DNA from: Isoetes taiwanensis
Lineage: Eukaryota > Streptophyta > Lycopodiopsida > Isoetales > Isoetaceae
Reading direction: 5' to 3'
DNA length: 64,000 nucleotides
NCBI GenBank assembly: GCA_021234155.1
Contig: JAJEKV010000216.1
Span: 682,001-746,000 of the forward strand
In this document: in pieces, positions 50,781 through 61,230 of the stretch
Numbering within the stretch: the first letter of the stretch is position 1
How the letters are laid out: the number at the start of each line of letters is the position of its first letter
Position numbers and translations under genes: made by a program
The notes under the pieces: model-generated
Databases searched by the model: none
What the model was told of the DNA's origin: nothing
Seen by the model: the letters and a program-made list of their open reading frames with translations, nothing else

Positions 50781-51004
50781 GTCTTCATGTTATTGTGCTT
50801 TTTAGTAATTAATATTTAGGCCCATAAAGTTTACCTATATTTGCTTTAGTTAGGCCCGAAGGGCCCAAAATTTTTCTAAATATAACAATCAACACACAAC
50901 TACCATTAACATTATTAACATAAACCATTGCATTTAACACATCTAGATTAAAATCCCCCTTAAACCCCCTTTGGTTTGGGTGCATATTCACACAGGGGGT
51001 TACG
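50781..51004. repeat. Left arm of a ~220-bp inverted repeat
   Basis: GTCTTCATGTTATTGTGC through TTGGTTTGGGTGCATATTC to GGGGGTTACG is found again in reverse complement at 53,835-54,052. The same arm also occurs in X copy 1 (~21,555-21,780), which has no inverted partner. The two arms enclose ~2.8 kb of X and its right flank. Confidence 0.85.
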
Positions 51005-51393
51005 TAGGGCAGCGAGAGCCCTTAAAATATATTCACAATACATGTACAAAATTAACACCATTAAGTACATTCTCTCAAACCTTATAGTATTTTGTAAAAC
51101 CTTAATATACAATTATACAAAAACTTGTATATGCATACCCCACAAACGAGGATCGCTATGTACCGGCCCGGATCTTGGAATAAAGGGCATTCTTATATAC
51201 ATGGCATTCAAGTATTACCCATTTTTCTCAAAACAGTCAATAAGCCGCTTAAGAATTTCCTAGCACTCTATATATACATGGCACTCAGATATTCCCCATT
51301 CTTCTCAAAATAGTCAATAAGCCGCTTAAGGCCCCGAGACACTGTTGCAGCAGTATCACAAATGATTTCCTATCCTATATTGGCATTTATGGA

Positions 51394-53115
51394 TTAATCA
51401 CGAGTCAGAGTATGATCTATGCATAATACAACCATAGGCCAGGCACAAGCTAATCCTAACCATAGCCAGGAAGCATTTGTTTCCTCTAGTGAAGATACGT
51501 CTGAAAGTAGCAATGTCAATAATTTCGAACTCCCCGTGGCGGATAAACACGCTTTCAATTCCTCATCCTTGCCCATAACAATTTCATTGTGACGAATCAT
51601 ATCTTAGGTAAATGCCTTTTCCAACTAGAAAGGGGAACAGATAAAGTTTACCTTGCGGACCTTGTCTTGTATAACAAATTGTAAACTGAGGCAATAACAA
51701 AAGAAGTAAGGCATTAACCATAGATTTCAAGGAACTGCAAATTGACAAGCGCCAAACAAAATTTGTAAAGATAGCAATTGCATGGCTAGCTGAACATCAT
51801 AAGCTCGTGATTCACCCGGTTTTCAATTTTTCTATGTTAATTGACAAGATAAATGACCAACAAGTATCAAATTGTTCATTTCCGGATTATGCAATCCTTG
51901 CCTTCTTTCCATGTGGAATCTCATCCCACCAAGGAGGCAACTTTTCAGCAAGGCTTTCTGAGTAGCCTTTTGCATTATTATAAACCTGGTCATGATTGGC
52001 CATAGGGCATTCATTCACTAGGGATGATAGAGCCCATCTTCCTATGAAAAAGTCGCACTTTTTACGCAAATCAAAACAATAGAATACTTTCCACTTGCCC
52101 TTCTAGAAACAAGAATCCTAACAATATAAAACGGACCTTTTAGGTTTGAGAGATTTGACGGTGGAGAGCTATGGAGAAGCATACAAAGAGCTAAATTACG
52201 GGTCTCGTTCATGGCCACAATATCAACACATGGCTCTGTTGCTTCTGCTTCAACCCACTGGATGATTTCCCAAGCACCATAGAAAGAGCTGGCCACCTAA
52301 ATATCTTCACGCTTTTAAAGATGCATCATGTTCGTAAACCGGGTGCATCATGAGAGCAATTTTATAGTATTCTTCGAGAGCCCAACATTGAGCCTTGCCG
52401 ACTTTTGCGTATGATTGGATCACTGTACAAAAGTCGCCTCCCATTAAATCGATATTTTTGCCTCGCATTGGCATATATACAAAGCCATTTTATTCATATT
52501 AGAAAGCTTTATAATACCGCGATTGCTAAACTTGCATCTTCAAGGCTTTCTTTCTCATCAAGCAAAGAAACTTATTTGTCACGACATCAACTGGTAATGA
52601 TGCAAGCCACAAAAAGCAAACCGTATTTTCCATCAAGTATTTTGCCAAGCCGACCGTAATCCGCAATAACCGAAGTTTTAATCCCGAGTTCCTTACTTGA
52701 TATTACGCAAGACTTCCCAAAAGGATCAACAAAGACAAACATGATCGTCACACATGGCTTTACAAAGACATTTTTTTCGTTGAGTGAAATATCGTGCAAC
52801 CCATGTGACGGGCAAATCGCCAAAGACGGAGTGCGTGAAACCTTATTGGGCTGGAGTCCATTTCCATCTCCATGTACCTCAGATCTTCGCAACACTCAAC
52901 TTTTGGGCCCGATACCAATAATCAACTTCAGCAAGAAGAAGAAAGCATGCATGTGTGAGCGTAATCCGAGCATGGATACTCGCACCAAAAAATGAATGCA
53001 CCACATATGGAGAAGTTGAAGAGGTCAGATTGAGAAGACCAAAGAAGAAGGATTGAAGAGAGGAAACCGCCGGACCCTAAAGTCGAACCCTAAAGTTGAA
53101 TGGCTCGTTGTTTTG
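51394..53115 (-). pseudogene. Remnant of an unrecognised gene in X copy 3 (best-preserved copy)
   Basis: Reading the minus strand from ~53,115, several stretches look protein-coding: IMFVFVDPFGKSCVISSKEL and GIKTSVIADYGRLGKILDGK (52,770-52,590); SFYGAWEIIQWVEAEA and CVDIVAMNETRNLALCM (~52,290-52,180); SSLVNECPMANHDQVYNNAK and SLAEKLPPWWDEIPHGKKAR (~52,050-51,890); and MGKDEELKACLSATGSSKLL (51,580). They are in different frames and separated by stops, so this is a decayed or spliced gene. The three X copies carry it in the same place. I do not recognise the family; it could be a captured host gene or part of an autonomous element. Confidence 0.4.
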
Positions 53116-53404
53116 CATGGCCTTCATAAAATAAAATTAATTAAGTTTTAAGGAACAAAAACATGAAAGGCAAAACCATTGCAAAACCATAGATAAAATG
53201 CCATTCAAATATGAGATCCAAGTGTGCACTCTAGATATCTTGATTAGTATGCCTCTGCAATACGCCCATGAAATCATATAAAACCATGCCAAAAAGCGAT
53301 AAAATCACAAAAAACCCCCCGTTATAATGCTACATATTCAAAACGAGAGGCACCCAAAGGCTCCAATATACAATCTGAGCCATAGAATAGATGGATCCCA
53401 CAAC

Positions 53405-53441
53405 CGAGGTAGTCCAGTGCGCACCTTATTTAGAGTATCTA
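53405..53441 (-). repeat. Inverted fragment of a satellite monomer
   Basis: GAGGTAGTCCAGTGCGCACC and the following TTATTTAGAGTAT are the reverse complement of the monomer junction (ATATTCTAAA ... GAGGTGCACCCTGGACTACC) with a few changes. It lies just beyond the end of the array in the opposite orientation, so a monomer-related element existed here in inverted form. Confidence 0.6.
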
Positions 53442-53834
53442 GCACATGAATTGAAAATACATCGTGAGCATGCTTTTTAAAACAAAAGCTTGCCTTACAT
53501 CCTAAACTTTTCTAAACATATATAATTCAGCTTTGAATTTTTTCGCTCACCTAAATATAAAACTTTATTTTCGGGTCCGCCCCTCAATGAACTAAATTTA
53601 AATTGTTTTGGAAACTACCGCAACCAAGATTGGCAGAGTGAAGATGCTCTGCAAGTAATGCGATGCAGACGGACGCAGATGCAAGCTCCTCTTCGATCAA
53701 TCGTTTCATGCAAATTCTCGGAGATAAAGGAGAAATAGGAGATCCCCGATGAAATTTTAGCTTTATGCAAGCATCCGATACAAATATCTATGCAAAATCA
53801 AGGCCGGGCTTATAGAACCAACCTCCGACACAGA

Positions 53835-54052
53835 CGTAACCCCCGGTGAATATGCACCCAAACCAAAGGGGTTTAAGGGGGTTTTAATTAATATGTGTTA
53901 AATGCAATGGTTTGTGTTAATAATGTTAATGGTAGTTGTGTGTTGATTGTTATATTAAAAATTTTTGGCCCTTCGGCCCTAACTAACGCAAACATAGGTA
54001 AATGTTATGGGACTAAATATTAATTACTAAAAAGCACAATAACATCAAGACT
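53835..54052. repeat. Right arm of the inverted repeat; partial inverted copy of X
   Basis: CGTAACCCCCGGTGAATATG, CACCCAAACCAAAGGGG and GCACAATAACATCAAGAC are reverse complements of 50,781-51,004. The similarity stops before the SINE-like head. It may be the far end of a larger element with inverted arms, or an independent truncated insertion of the same family. Confidence 0.85.
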
Positions 54053-55075
54053 GAATGTGATACATTAACATTGATCATATCAGCCTCTTATAAGTGTCAC
54101 CGAGTACAAACATGTTAGGAAATGATTATCTAGTTCCAAAGTAGTAGGAAGACCGGCAACGATGATTAGATTTAGTGGGACTCGAGTGTCAAATAAAGAG
54201 TAATATCCTCCTTAAATGCCATTGTGAGGGATTTAGAACATGTTTGCAAGACAAAAGGAATTATATAAATCATAAACAATTAAGAGAAGTCTTGAAGAAG
54301 AAATACAAATATGATGCAACACATATAATAATGCAAGATGGTACATGGAAATTATATAGAAAGGCAAAGATGAAAAATCATGCTTCCAACATGCAAATAA
54401 GAATGTTGAGAAGCTACAAACTTATTATGCTATAATTACAAGGCAAAGAATGGAAATGGAAGGGAGGCCACCAGACTTAGATGATGCTTATGCGATTCGC
54501 GGCAATTTGCCGTGCAAATCATATGCTCCAAAATCATGCCATTTCCAATCCAAAGGCACAAAATTTCCAAAAGAATTTTGATGAACTCTATGTTTAAAAC
54601 TAACATCTTCAATTCATTTGATCAACTCTAAGATGAAAGGCTTTTTTTTAACCGAGCATTTGCCATGGTAGAAGAAAAGAGAGTGAGAGTTCCGGAGATC
54701 TGTAGAGTACCTGCTTCAAAGAAGGATTAAGGAAGAATACATGTCTTCAATAGATCCGACCATGTCAACATCCCAAGGGCCATCGAATTGATCATGTTAA
54801 GCATCATGTTATTATGGTAGCCATAGTCGCAAGTTCATCTCTCGCGATAGCTGAAAAGTGGCAATCGACTCATTTTCCATTTTGCATGCTTGGCCTTTTA
54901 CCGCAGCAGATGTGATCACGTTAATGCACTCCTTGGGGCCGCATAAGGGGCTGGAGGCGGCCGTGATAAAGCCGAGGAGAAATCAAATATCTACCGGATT
55001 GATCTTATAGAAAAGTGCCCAAGATTTGCGCAGACATAGCTTCAGCCCTCGTGATCGCCGTATGCGCATCACTGC
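54053..55075. other. No gene recognised; one doubtful ORF
   Basis: The only notable frame is 54,175-54,435 plus (86 codons, Lys-rich, with REVLKKKYKYDATHIIMQDG). It shows no family resemblance I can name. The remainder is unassigned, probably old mobile-element sequence. Confidence 0.3.
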
Positions 55076-55494
55076 GATTTTGGGTCTTCTTGGCTCAATG
55101 AAATCATGGAATAACTCGAACTAAGCGCATATGCACATCCGCACAAAAAAAGGGCCCCAACTCCGACCAAAAGCAAGGCAAAACATGCTCAGGTCTGCGA
55201 ATTGAACGGATTAAATGCTCCTCAGACCGTCATTTGCAACCCTAAAACAAATGTTGTTTTGCGACTCTCACCGCAACGAAGCTTTGTAAATGCCGAAGTT
55301 CCGAGTTCGAGAGTTACAACATTGATCCGCTTCCTTCAAACATCACCGCAAGATTTTGGGTCTTTCTTGGCTCAATGAAATCATGGAATAACCTGTACTA
55401 AGCCTACATGCACATCTCGCACAAAAAACGGGGCCCCAACTCCGACCAAAGAAGGCAAAACATGCTCGAAGTCCAAATTGAACGGATTAAATGT
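55076..55494. repeat. ~143-bp direct repeat, 276 bp apart
   Basis: The segment starting GATTTTGGGTCTTCTTGGCTC (55,076-55,217) recurs at 55,352-55,494 and ends in both cases with GAACGGATTAAATG. Differences again cluster at words with CAG/CTG/CG. It is a tandem duplication of a ~276-bp unit, or two copies of a short element. Confidence 0.85.
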
Positions 55495-55518
55495 ACGGAT
55501 TTTTGAAATTTGAACAAG

Positions 55519-55791
55519 TTAGGGATGTCGTTGGCGCCTTGCTTTCAATATTCCTGCTGACCTCGTTGCCAAGCTCCAGCCAATTTCACCACTTAAAATT
55601 TGCTCACATGTAAATAAGAATATCAACACGGTGTTGGCTTGAAACCCACCGGACCATCCCATGGAAACTTTGAATATGTAGCACAAACCGCCGCGATCAT
55701 CCTCCCCCGCCACTCCAAATCTTTTCCACTCGATAACAAAAACATTAATTTTTGCAAGAATGCCCCGAAATGCTATCCACGAGGCTTGCAT
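55519..55791 (-). CDS. Unrecognised 90-codon ORF, doubtful
   Basis: An ATG-initiated minus-strand frame (MQASWIAFRGILAKINVFVI at the start, then a Trp/Gly-rich part). It could be a remnant exon. No motif, splice context or neighbour supports a function. Confidence 0.2.
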   Translation of the reverse strand: MQASWIAFRGILAKINVFVIEWKRFGVAGEDDRGGLCYIFKVSMGWSGGFQANTVLIFLFTCEQILSGEIGWSLATRSAGILKARRQRHP

Positions 55792-57439
55792 GTTCAGCCC
55801 CTCAAATAAAAAGAGCTTTTGTTGTGAGCCCTTGGATGTTGGACCATTGAAAAAAAAAAGCTAAATCAACGACTAAGAAATGGTGCACTCTAGATGTACG
55901 ATTAGTACATCCATTCGAATCGCCATGAAATCTTAGGAAAACCTTTGAAAAGCTGCATAAAAAACAAAAAACCCCATGTTATTATGCTACATATGAACGC
56001 AGGTATTTACTTTCTCTATTCTCAAACGAGATGGCGCTTTTGGTCCGTCATGTTTTTACTTTCTGTTCTATTTGATATGTTTCTTTTTCTATTTTTCTTG
56101 TCGTGAATTTAATTGTCTCCCTCACATACATTGAAATACCAATACATTGAAATACATAGTGTTAAAAAGTTTAATCATCTACATCTCCCTCTCATATGTT
56201 GACATAATTATTCATTTGAGAAAGTCCAATCATTCATTGTAGTTAGACTAATAAAGGTTCCATCGTCAACCGGCCTAAAATCTTGAATAAAATAAAAAGG
56301 GTAGCGTATAAAATTTACGGAAGCATATGCAAATTTGAACTGACAATTCCAATGGCCTTGCAAAGTTTGAAGCAAATGAGAAGCTCCCCAGTAATATAGG
56401 TAGTTTTTTCGTCAAATTTCAACCAGTTGATGATTCATTATTGCTGAGAAAGCTAAGATTATATTAACCAACGAGGCTGCTAAAGTTTACCTTGAAAAGG
56501 TCCCATTGCATACATTAATAGTTTGCATATTTGAAAGAATGCAAAATGCATAATTATTTTGAAAATATCATTTTTATTGTGTCTAGGTGGCAATATATAA
56601 CAATCAATCACAAAATGACACTAACAGAGCGCCTTAGCAATGCAATTTGAGGCAAGAGAGAAACTGCAATGCAATTTGAGGCAAGAAAGAAACTTTGTGA
56701 TTAACTCGCTTTACTATTCTATAGACCATAGTGCAAATATATTTTTTCTTGTGTGGTTTTTTTTAATGAAGCGATGGAACAAAAATTACAATTTGAATTT
56801 AAATTTTTCATTTTGATGTGTCCTCCATAATATTCGGGTTTAGAATTGACACCAAGTTGGTAAAGAGAAATGTTCGCGGCGGCCTTGGCCGCCGCGATAA
56901 ATTTCTTGTACCATTAAAGTATTTTATCTATACATCATAATGATGGTCCTTGAAACAAAAGATTGCTAACTATTTCACATCTTTGCAATACAGAACATTG
57001 TGTATTATCACTAGCCATTGTTGTGTTATCATCTCTACTGAACTATTCTTTGACTCGTACATGAATAAACTATTTCAACAACATAATCACCATTCTAATC
57101 GCAATGTATAGATCATCAAAATATTTGGAAATAAAATGCTTTGCCCAAGATGTGCAGCTTTTTCATATGGAATACATATTGCACATATATACAAAGATAT
57201 TGGATTTTGTCACGTTATATATAGTGTGCCAATGGATTGAAAATGTTTAAAAGTAGGAGGTGCTCATTGTTCAACCAACTACCGCAACAATCATGGCCAT
57301 CTCATTGTCGGTGGAATTCTTGAGCAAAGAATCAAGACATTGGCATAGGAAATTGAAGCACGTGCATTTGCAATGGTAGGGTTTAGGCCAAACATTTCAC
57401 CATAGACCATATTTTCACATTGCAAGTCTTGATAGAAAA
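55792..57439. other. AT-rich spacer with small repeats and a GC palindrome
   Basis: No gene is supported. TACATTGAAATAC is doubled at about 56,130-56,155, and a 29-bp unit with GCAATTTGAGGCAAG is doubled at 56,642-56,695. A sharply GC-rich hairpin lies at 56,875-56,896 (listed separately). Confidence 0.45.
56875..56896. other. GC-only palindrome (hairpin) in AT-rich DNA
   Basis: The 22-bp sequence has perfect 10-bp arms (CGCGGCGGCC and GGCCGCCGCG) around TT. Such an isolated GC block in ~30% GC surroundings is unusual. It could form a strong stem in DNA or RNA. No role is assigned. Confidence 0.8.
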
Positions 57440-57705
57440 TAACAAAAAAAAAAGAAGGATTTGTGTTGATTTGTGGACTTTGCCAAAGCTATTGACACGT
57501 TCCCTAAAGAGAAACTACGAGAAAGATTTACATGGTTGGGAGTTCCCTAGGAGTTGCAAAATGCAAGAGGGCTTTATGAAACATGTTCAGCTCAAATGCT
57601 ATCATCAAGATGGGTCATCAACAGTAGTCTTGGAGTCCGCCATGAGGGGATGCCCATTTTCTCCTAAGCTATTTGACTTGTATATTGATTTTTGTAATTT
57701 ACAAT
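57440..57705 (+). pseudogene. LINE reverse transcriptase fragment, clade different from the right-end LINE
   Basis: In one frame the strand reads FVDFAKAIDTFPKEKLRERF, then TWLGVP, a stop, and ELQNARGLYE. In the next frame it reads RGCPFSPKLFDLYID. These match the FVDF-KAFD-VPR-LW catalytic block and the GVKQGCPLSP-LF-LYID block of non-LTR reverse transcriptases whose palm ends in LYID, unlike the LLFTIVAEALS type at 62.5 kb. A stop and a frame change separate the blocks, and no YADD box follows, so this is a short dead fragment. The second conserved aspartate region is absent. Confidence 0.7.
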
Positions 57706-58423
57706 AGTTACTGTGTTCCTTTGCATAATTGATCGTTGTGGAACACTTAGAATTGAAAAATGTTCTGTGGAGACTAATTTGTAGACGAGAATATATTGAA
57801 CCTCTCCATATTGATGCTTAAAATTATTTCGTGGAGACTGATTTGTACACGAGAATATATTGAACTACTCTCTAATGATGCGTAGTTTTTATGTTCAAGA
57901 CTTAAACATTAGAGAGCTCTAAATTACATCTACTAATTCGAGAAATTTAAAACCATCTACTTATGAAGTCTAAGAGCTCTAGCTACTTCTACTGGTTGCT
58001 TTTAAAATTAAACACTATTGCTTTCTTTTCATTTTTAATAAAGCCCTTGTAACAGAATAAAAATAAGTAAGGTTTTAGTAAAATTTACTACAGTTCCCCT
58101 TCAATTACAAAATCAAAGAATAAACAAAATAAGTCGCATTTAATTAAAGTAAGTCACATGCAATTTTCATTTTTTTTTAGAACCTTGTTATTTTACACGA
58201 AAAGGACGTGCAAAAAGTTTTCGTCCTCTATAACTATCAAAAAATTGAGTATTTATGTGCTAGTGTGGGTCCGAGCATCTTGTATCTTTCCCACTATTTT
58301 CTAGGATTCGGAGTCGAGAACACCAAGAACACAACCCAAATAAAGGAATTTGATTACACATTCAAAACAAAGTTATAGTTCGAAAAGAATTTTTATTCAT
58401 AAATGAGATAGTTACAATGTATA
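57706..58423. other. Spacer with a 64-bp direct repeat
   Basis: GTGGAGACTAATTTGTAGAC and the following GAGAATATATTGAA occur at 57,767 and again, slightly changed, at 57,831. No gene is supported between the reverse transcriptase fragment and the end of the minus-strand gene at 58,424. Confidence 0.5.
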
Positions 58424-58854
58424 TTACATCGGACGAAGAGACCATGGCGGTCTTGTTGTCACTACAGTTACATCATCATGGTAGTTGGTCCATCTTATAG
58501 AAAGAACTCGTGGGGCTTCTTCTTGCCTTCTATAAGCTATGGAGACAACCTGAAGAACGTGGAATGCCTCATGAGGAGGTGCCTCGTGAGCCAACCATTG
58601 GCATGTCCAACTAATTTCTCCATCCTCCTCTAGCATCTTTTCTTTAATTGCTGGGTCGAATATGCTTGTTGCCCAACCTCCGTGGATGTCATGCAATGCT
58701 TGAAGGATCCTTTGAGCTTTATGGAGCTTTGAAATCTTCTTCCTCTCCTCCTCGTCCCTTGAGGTTCCGTAGCGCCTACAATCATGAGCAAGCTTATCCC
58801 AAAGCCCTAGTAAGAGTGTAGCCTGAGCGGGATCTGTGTCATGTCCCCTGCCAC
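58424..58854 (-). other. Terminal exon of the broken gene, intact frame
   Basis: A pyrimidine-rich acceptor (TACTCTCTCTATTCTAG, minus strand) ends at 58,855 and is followed by ~143 open codons to a TAA just before 58,424. The segment contains GHDTDPAQATLLLGLWDKLA, RDEEERKKISKLHKAQRILQ, GGWATSIFDPAIKEKMLEED and FHVLQVVSIAYRRQEEAPRV. It has no recognised domain but is well behaved: one frame, charged helical segments, good splice site. It is probably the 3' end of the gene remnant that continues to 61,230. Confidence 0.5.
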
Positions 58855-61230
58855 CTAGAATAGAGAGAGTAACTTATCCATTTCATACTCTTCGGGGTCA
58901 ATAACTTTTGTAATGATGGTATTATCCGAAGTTATGATAGCACTTATAGGCATTGTCGCCTATGATGATCGTGTGGTAAGCTTCATAAACTCTTTCCAGC
59001 CTTTTCACTATAATAGAGTTTTTTTTTTTTCATGATGGCCGGATCGAGGTCCTGCACATGCTCAACCTTTTTGTTGCCCCAAACTAATGAACTTCAAAAC
59101 GGGCAGGCCGACCATATGCCCACTTCAATCCCGGTGGCCCAGTAACCGCGTTGAATAACCTCTTTGCTTGAGGCAGAGGATAGACGATCGATTTGCTATC
59201 TTTGTTGGCTTCGTGATGTGTTAAGCTCAGGGACATAACCATCTTGGTACACCGCAGCGGGACTCCATTTACGCCAAAAATTACAAGTTTGGTGAGCCCG
59301 TCTGAATTCCAGTTTGAGTTTGGCTTTGACTAAATTTCTTGATCGGGGTCCAGAGCCGGGATCTTTATTCTTTCAGGCCCTTTGTCGATAGTGCCGGTGT
59401 CTTATTCTGAACTCTTTTTTTGGATGCAAGATCCTCTTGTGCAACGTGATTCACATTCAAATCCCTATGATCGTGGACAATGATGATGATTGATTTCGGG
59501 CTCAATGTTCCCGAAATTATGAAGGCTATCAATTAGTAATTTGCTACTAGGATGCCCTGGGGAGGGGAGGGGGTGTTTCTCGACTGTGAGTCGAGAAAAG
59601 ATTCTGATGAGAAACCGAAAAGCATTCAGACTTGGAGGGTTTCTACTCCTCCCAAAAAAAAAAAATATCCGACCTCGTCCGAAGATTCTCCATGATGTGT
59701 TCTCATTGCCGTCATTCAAGCCCTTGATAGATGGAGGTCCATCTTGGCTGTCTCTCTCTTCTCTATCTCCATCATCTTCATCCTTATTATTTCCATCCGT
59801 CTTCCTATTTTGAAAATGGTAATGAAGCAGATCCGATATGACGTAATCGTCTCAACTAGGTCCTTGTTCTCAACCACAAATATTGGCTTCATTCCATATA
59901 GCATAGCCCCATTGAGAGAACAGGCCATTCATGTACCTACCACTCACACACAATCTGATCTCCCTCAACCAAGCTTGTAATGAAGTACTTGATAACTCTC
60001 AGTCGGATGGGGATCTTATGTATTAGACTTGTAGCACCATCAGTGCTGACTTTGTCAAGTGATGACACATCCTCCATAAACCTGCTGCCCTTCCAGGGTT
60101 CTATATTTTCCTAAAAAATCATGAATTTATCCACATAGTGGTGCTCACTTGACCGCCATTTGTCCAAGTCTGCATTTGATCTAGAAACCAGAACCAAAAT
60201 TATATTAGCAAAACTTGGTGCCTTTGGCAGGCCAACTCTACATTCATGCTCCAGCTCATATATGGAATACAAGACTCTGTTGTTGAAAGTAATATCTGTT
60301 GCCCCTTGTGAGACAACAGTTGTCTGATTGCCGGGGGCATGCAGAAGATCGGGAAACAGAAAGTATCCAGCTCGGTCATATCTAGACACATCTTATATCA
60401 CTGCTCAATATCTGCCTTTTCATAGGATAAGGTGGGGTCTTCAATCATATTCATGGCAAATAAGGCCACAGGCCTAGCCCCTAGTTCCAGACCATCAAAT
60501 CCCTTGTGACCCAAGATTACTAAGTAAGGAGGGTCTTAAATTGCACCACCCCGAATCCAAGCTTGCGCTTCAGCAGTGCCATAGCACGTTCAAGAAAGGA
60601 GGCAGTTTTGATGTTCTGCTTAAGCTTCATATTGATGTAGGGCTGGCATAGTTGGTTCAATTCCTTCATGTCATCCTCATCAAGCATAGCCTTCTCCTTA
60701 TAGTAATCAAAATCATGGCATGTGTTGGATGCAACATTGCATAATTACGTGTTGCTTTCTTCCAATGCATGTCGTCTCTTTAGGACCGTCAGATAATCCT
60801 TTGCATCCAATATTTGTTGACTATTTGTCTTCCTTAGTAAGATAGTCCCATCCAGGATTTTGCCCCTGTAGATCTAGCGTTTTTTTCGTCCGTTAAGCCC
60901 TGTATCCTTTTCATGAATTGCTTGTCAAACAACTTTCGGTCTGGCTTTGTGGTGCCTTTTATCTAGAGAGCTCAGATCTCTATCCATTTTTCCCAGATAG
61001 CTTCACTGCATAGAATGAGGTCATACTAGTCCGATAGGGATTCCCCGCCTTTCTTATTGTTTTCTTCTTTTATCATCTTCATCATCCTCCTCAAGATCAT
61101 CGTGGCCTTCCGAAGAACATATTTGCACAATTTCGAAGGTCTTCCACTTGTCTGAGGGAGCCTTGTTTCCTTTACGCCGCGGAGGACAACCCAATGCCTT
61201 GCAATTGTTGTCGAGTATATATGATCTAGT
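58424..61230 (-). pseudogene. Large gene of unknown family, broken into several frames
   Basis: Reading the minus strand from ~61,230, successive stretches look coding, in shifting frames: an acidic segment (HDDLEEDDEDDKRRKQ); SQQILDAKDYLTVLKRRHAL; DYYKEKAMLDEDDMKELNQL and SFLERAMALLKRKLGFGVVQ (~60,720-60,540); GARPVALFAMNMIEDPTLSY; YDRAGYFLFPDLLHAPGNQT (~60,380); EDVSSLDKVSTDGATSLIHK; a second acidic linker (NNKDEDDGDREERDSQDG); GLTKLVIFGVNGVPLRCTKM, PQAKRLFNAVTGPPGLKWAY (~59,300-59,100); and the terminal exon. Breaks are mostly single-base and several coincide with homopolymers or CTG/CAG words, so some may be sequencing errors. Total length would exceed 700 residues. I do not recognise the family. 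Confidence 0.45.

Larger units (their letters stand above)
50127..53345. repeat. Module X, copy 3 (complete), right border of the array
   Basis: Collinear with X copy 1 from TTGAAGCATTGTC to AATCACAAAAAACCCCCC, including poly-T (~50,518-50,536), SINE-like head (50,565-50,645) and gene remnant. Unlike copies 1 and 2, the satellite does not resume after it: the monomer start (GTTATAATGCTACATATTC) continues for ~30 bp and then changes into unrelated sequence (AAAGGCTCCAATATAC). The array thus ends here. Confidence 0.93.

Noticed and set aside
50781..54052. LTR retrotransposon with the two arms as LTRs
   Set aside because: The arms are inverted, not direct, and no gag, protease, integrase, primer-binding site or polypurine tract was seen between them.
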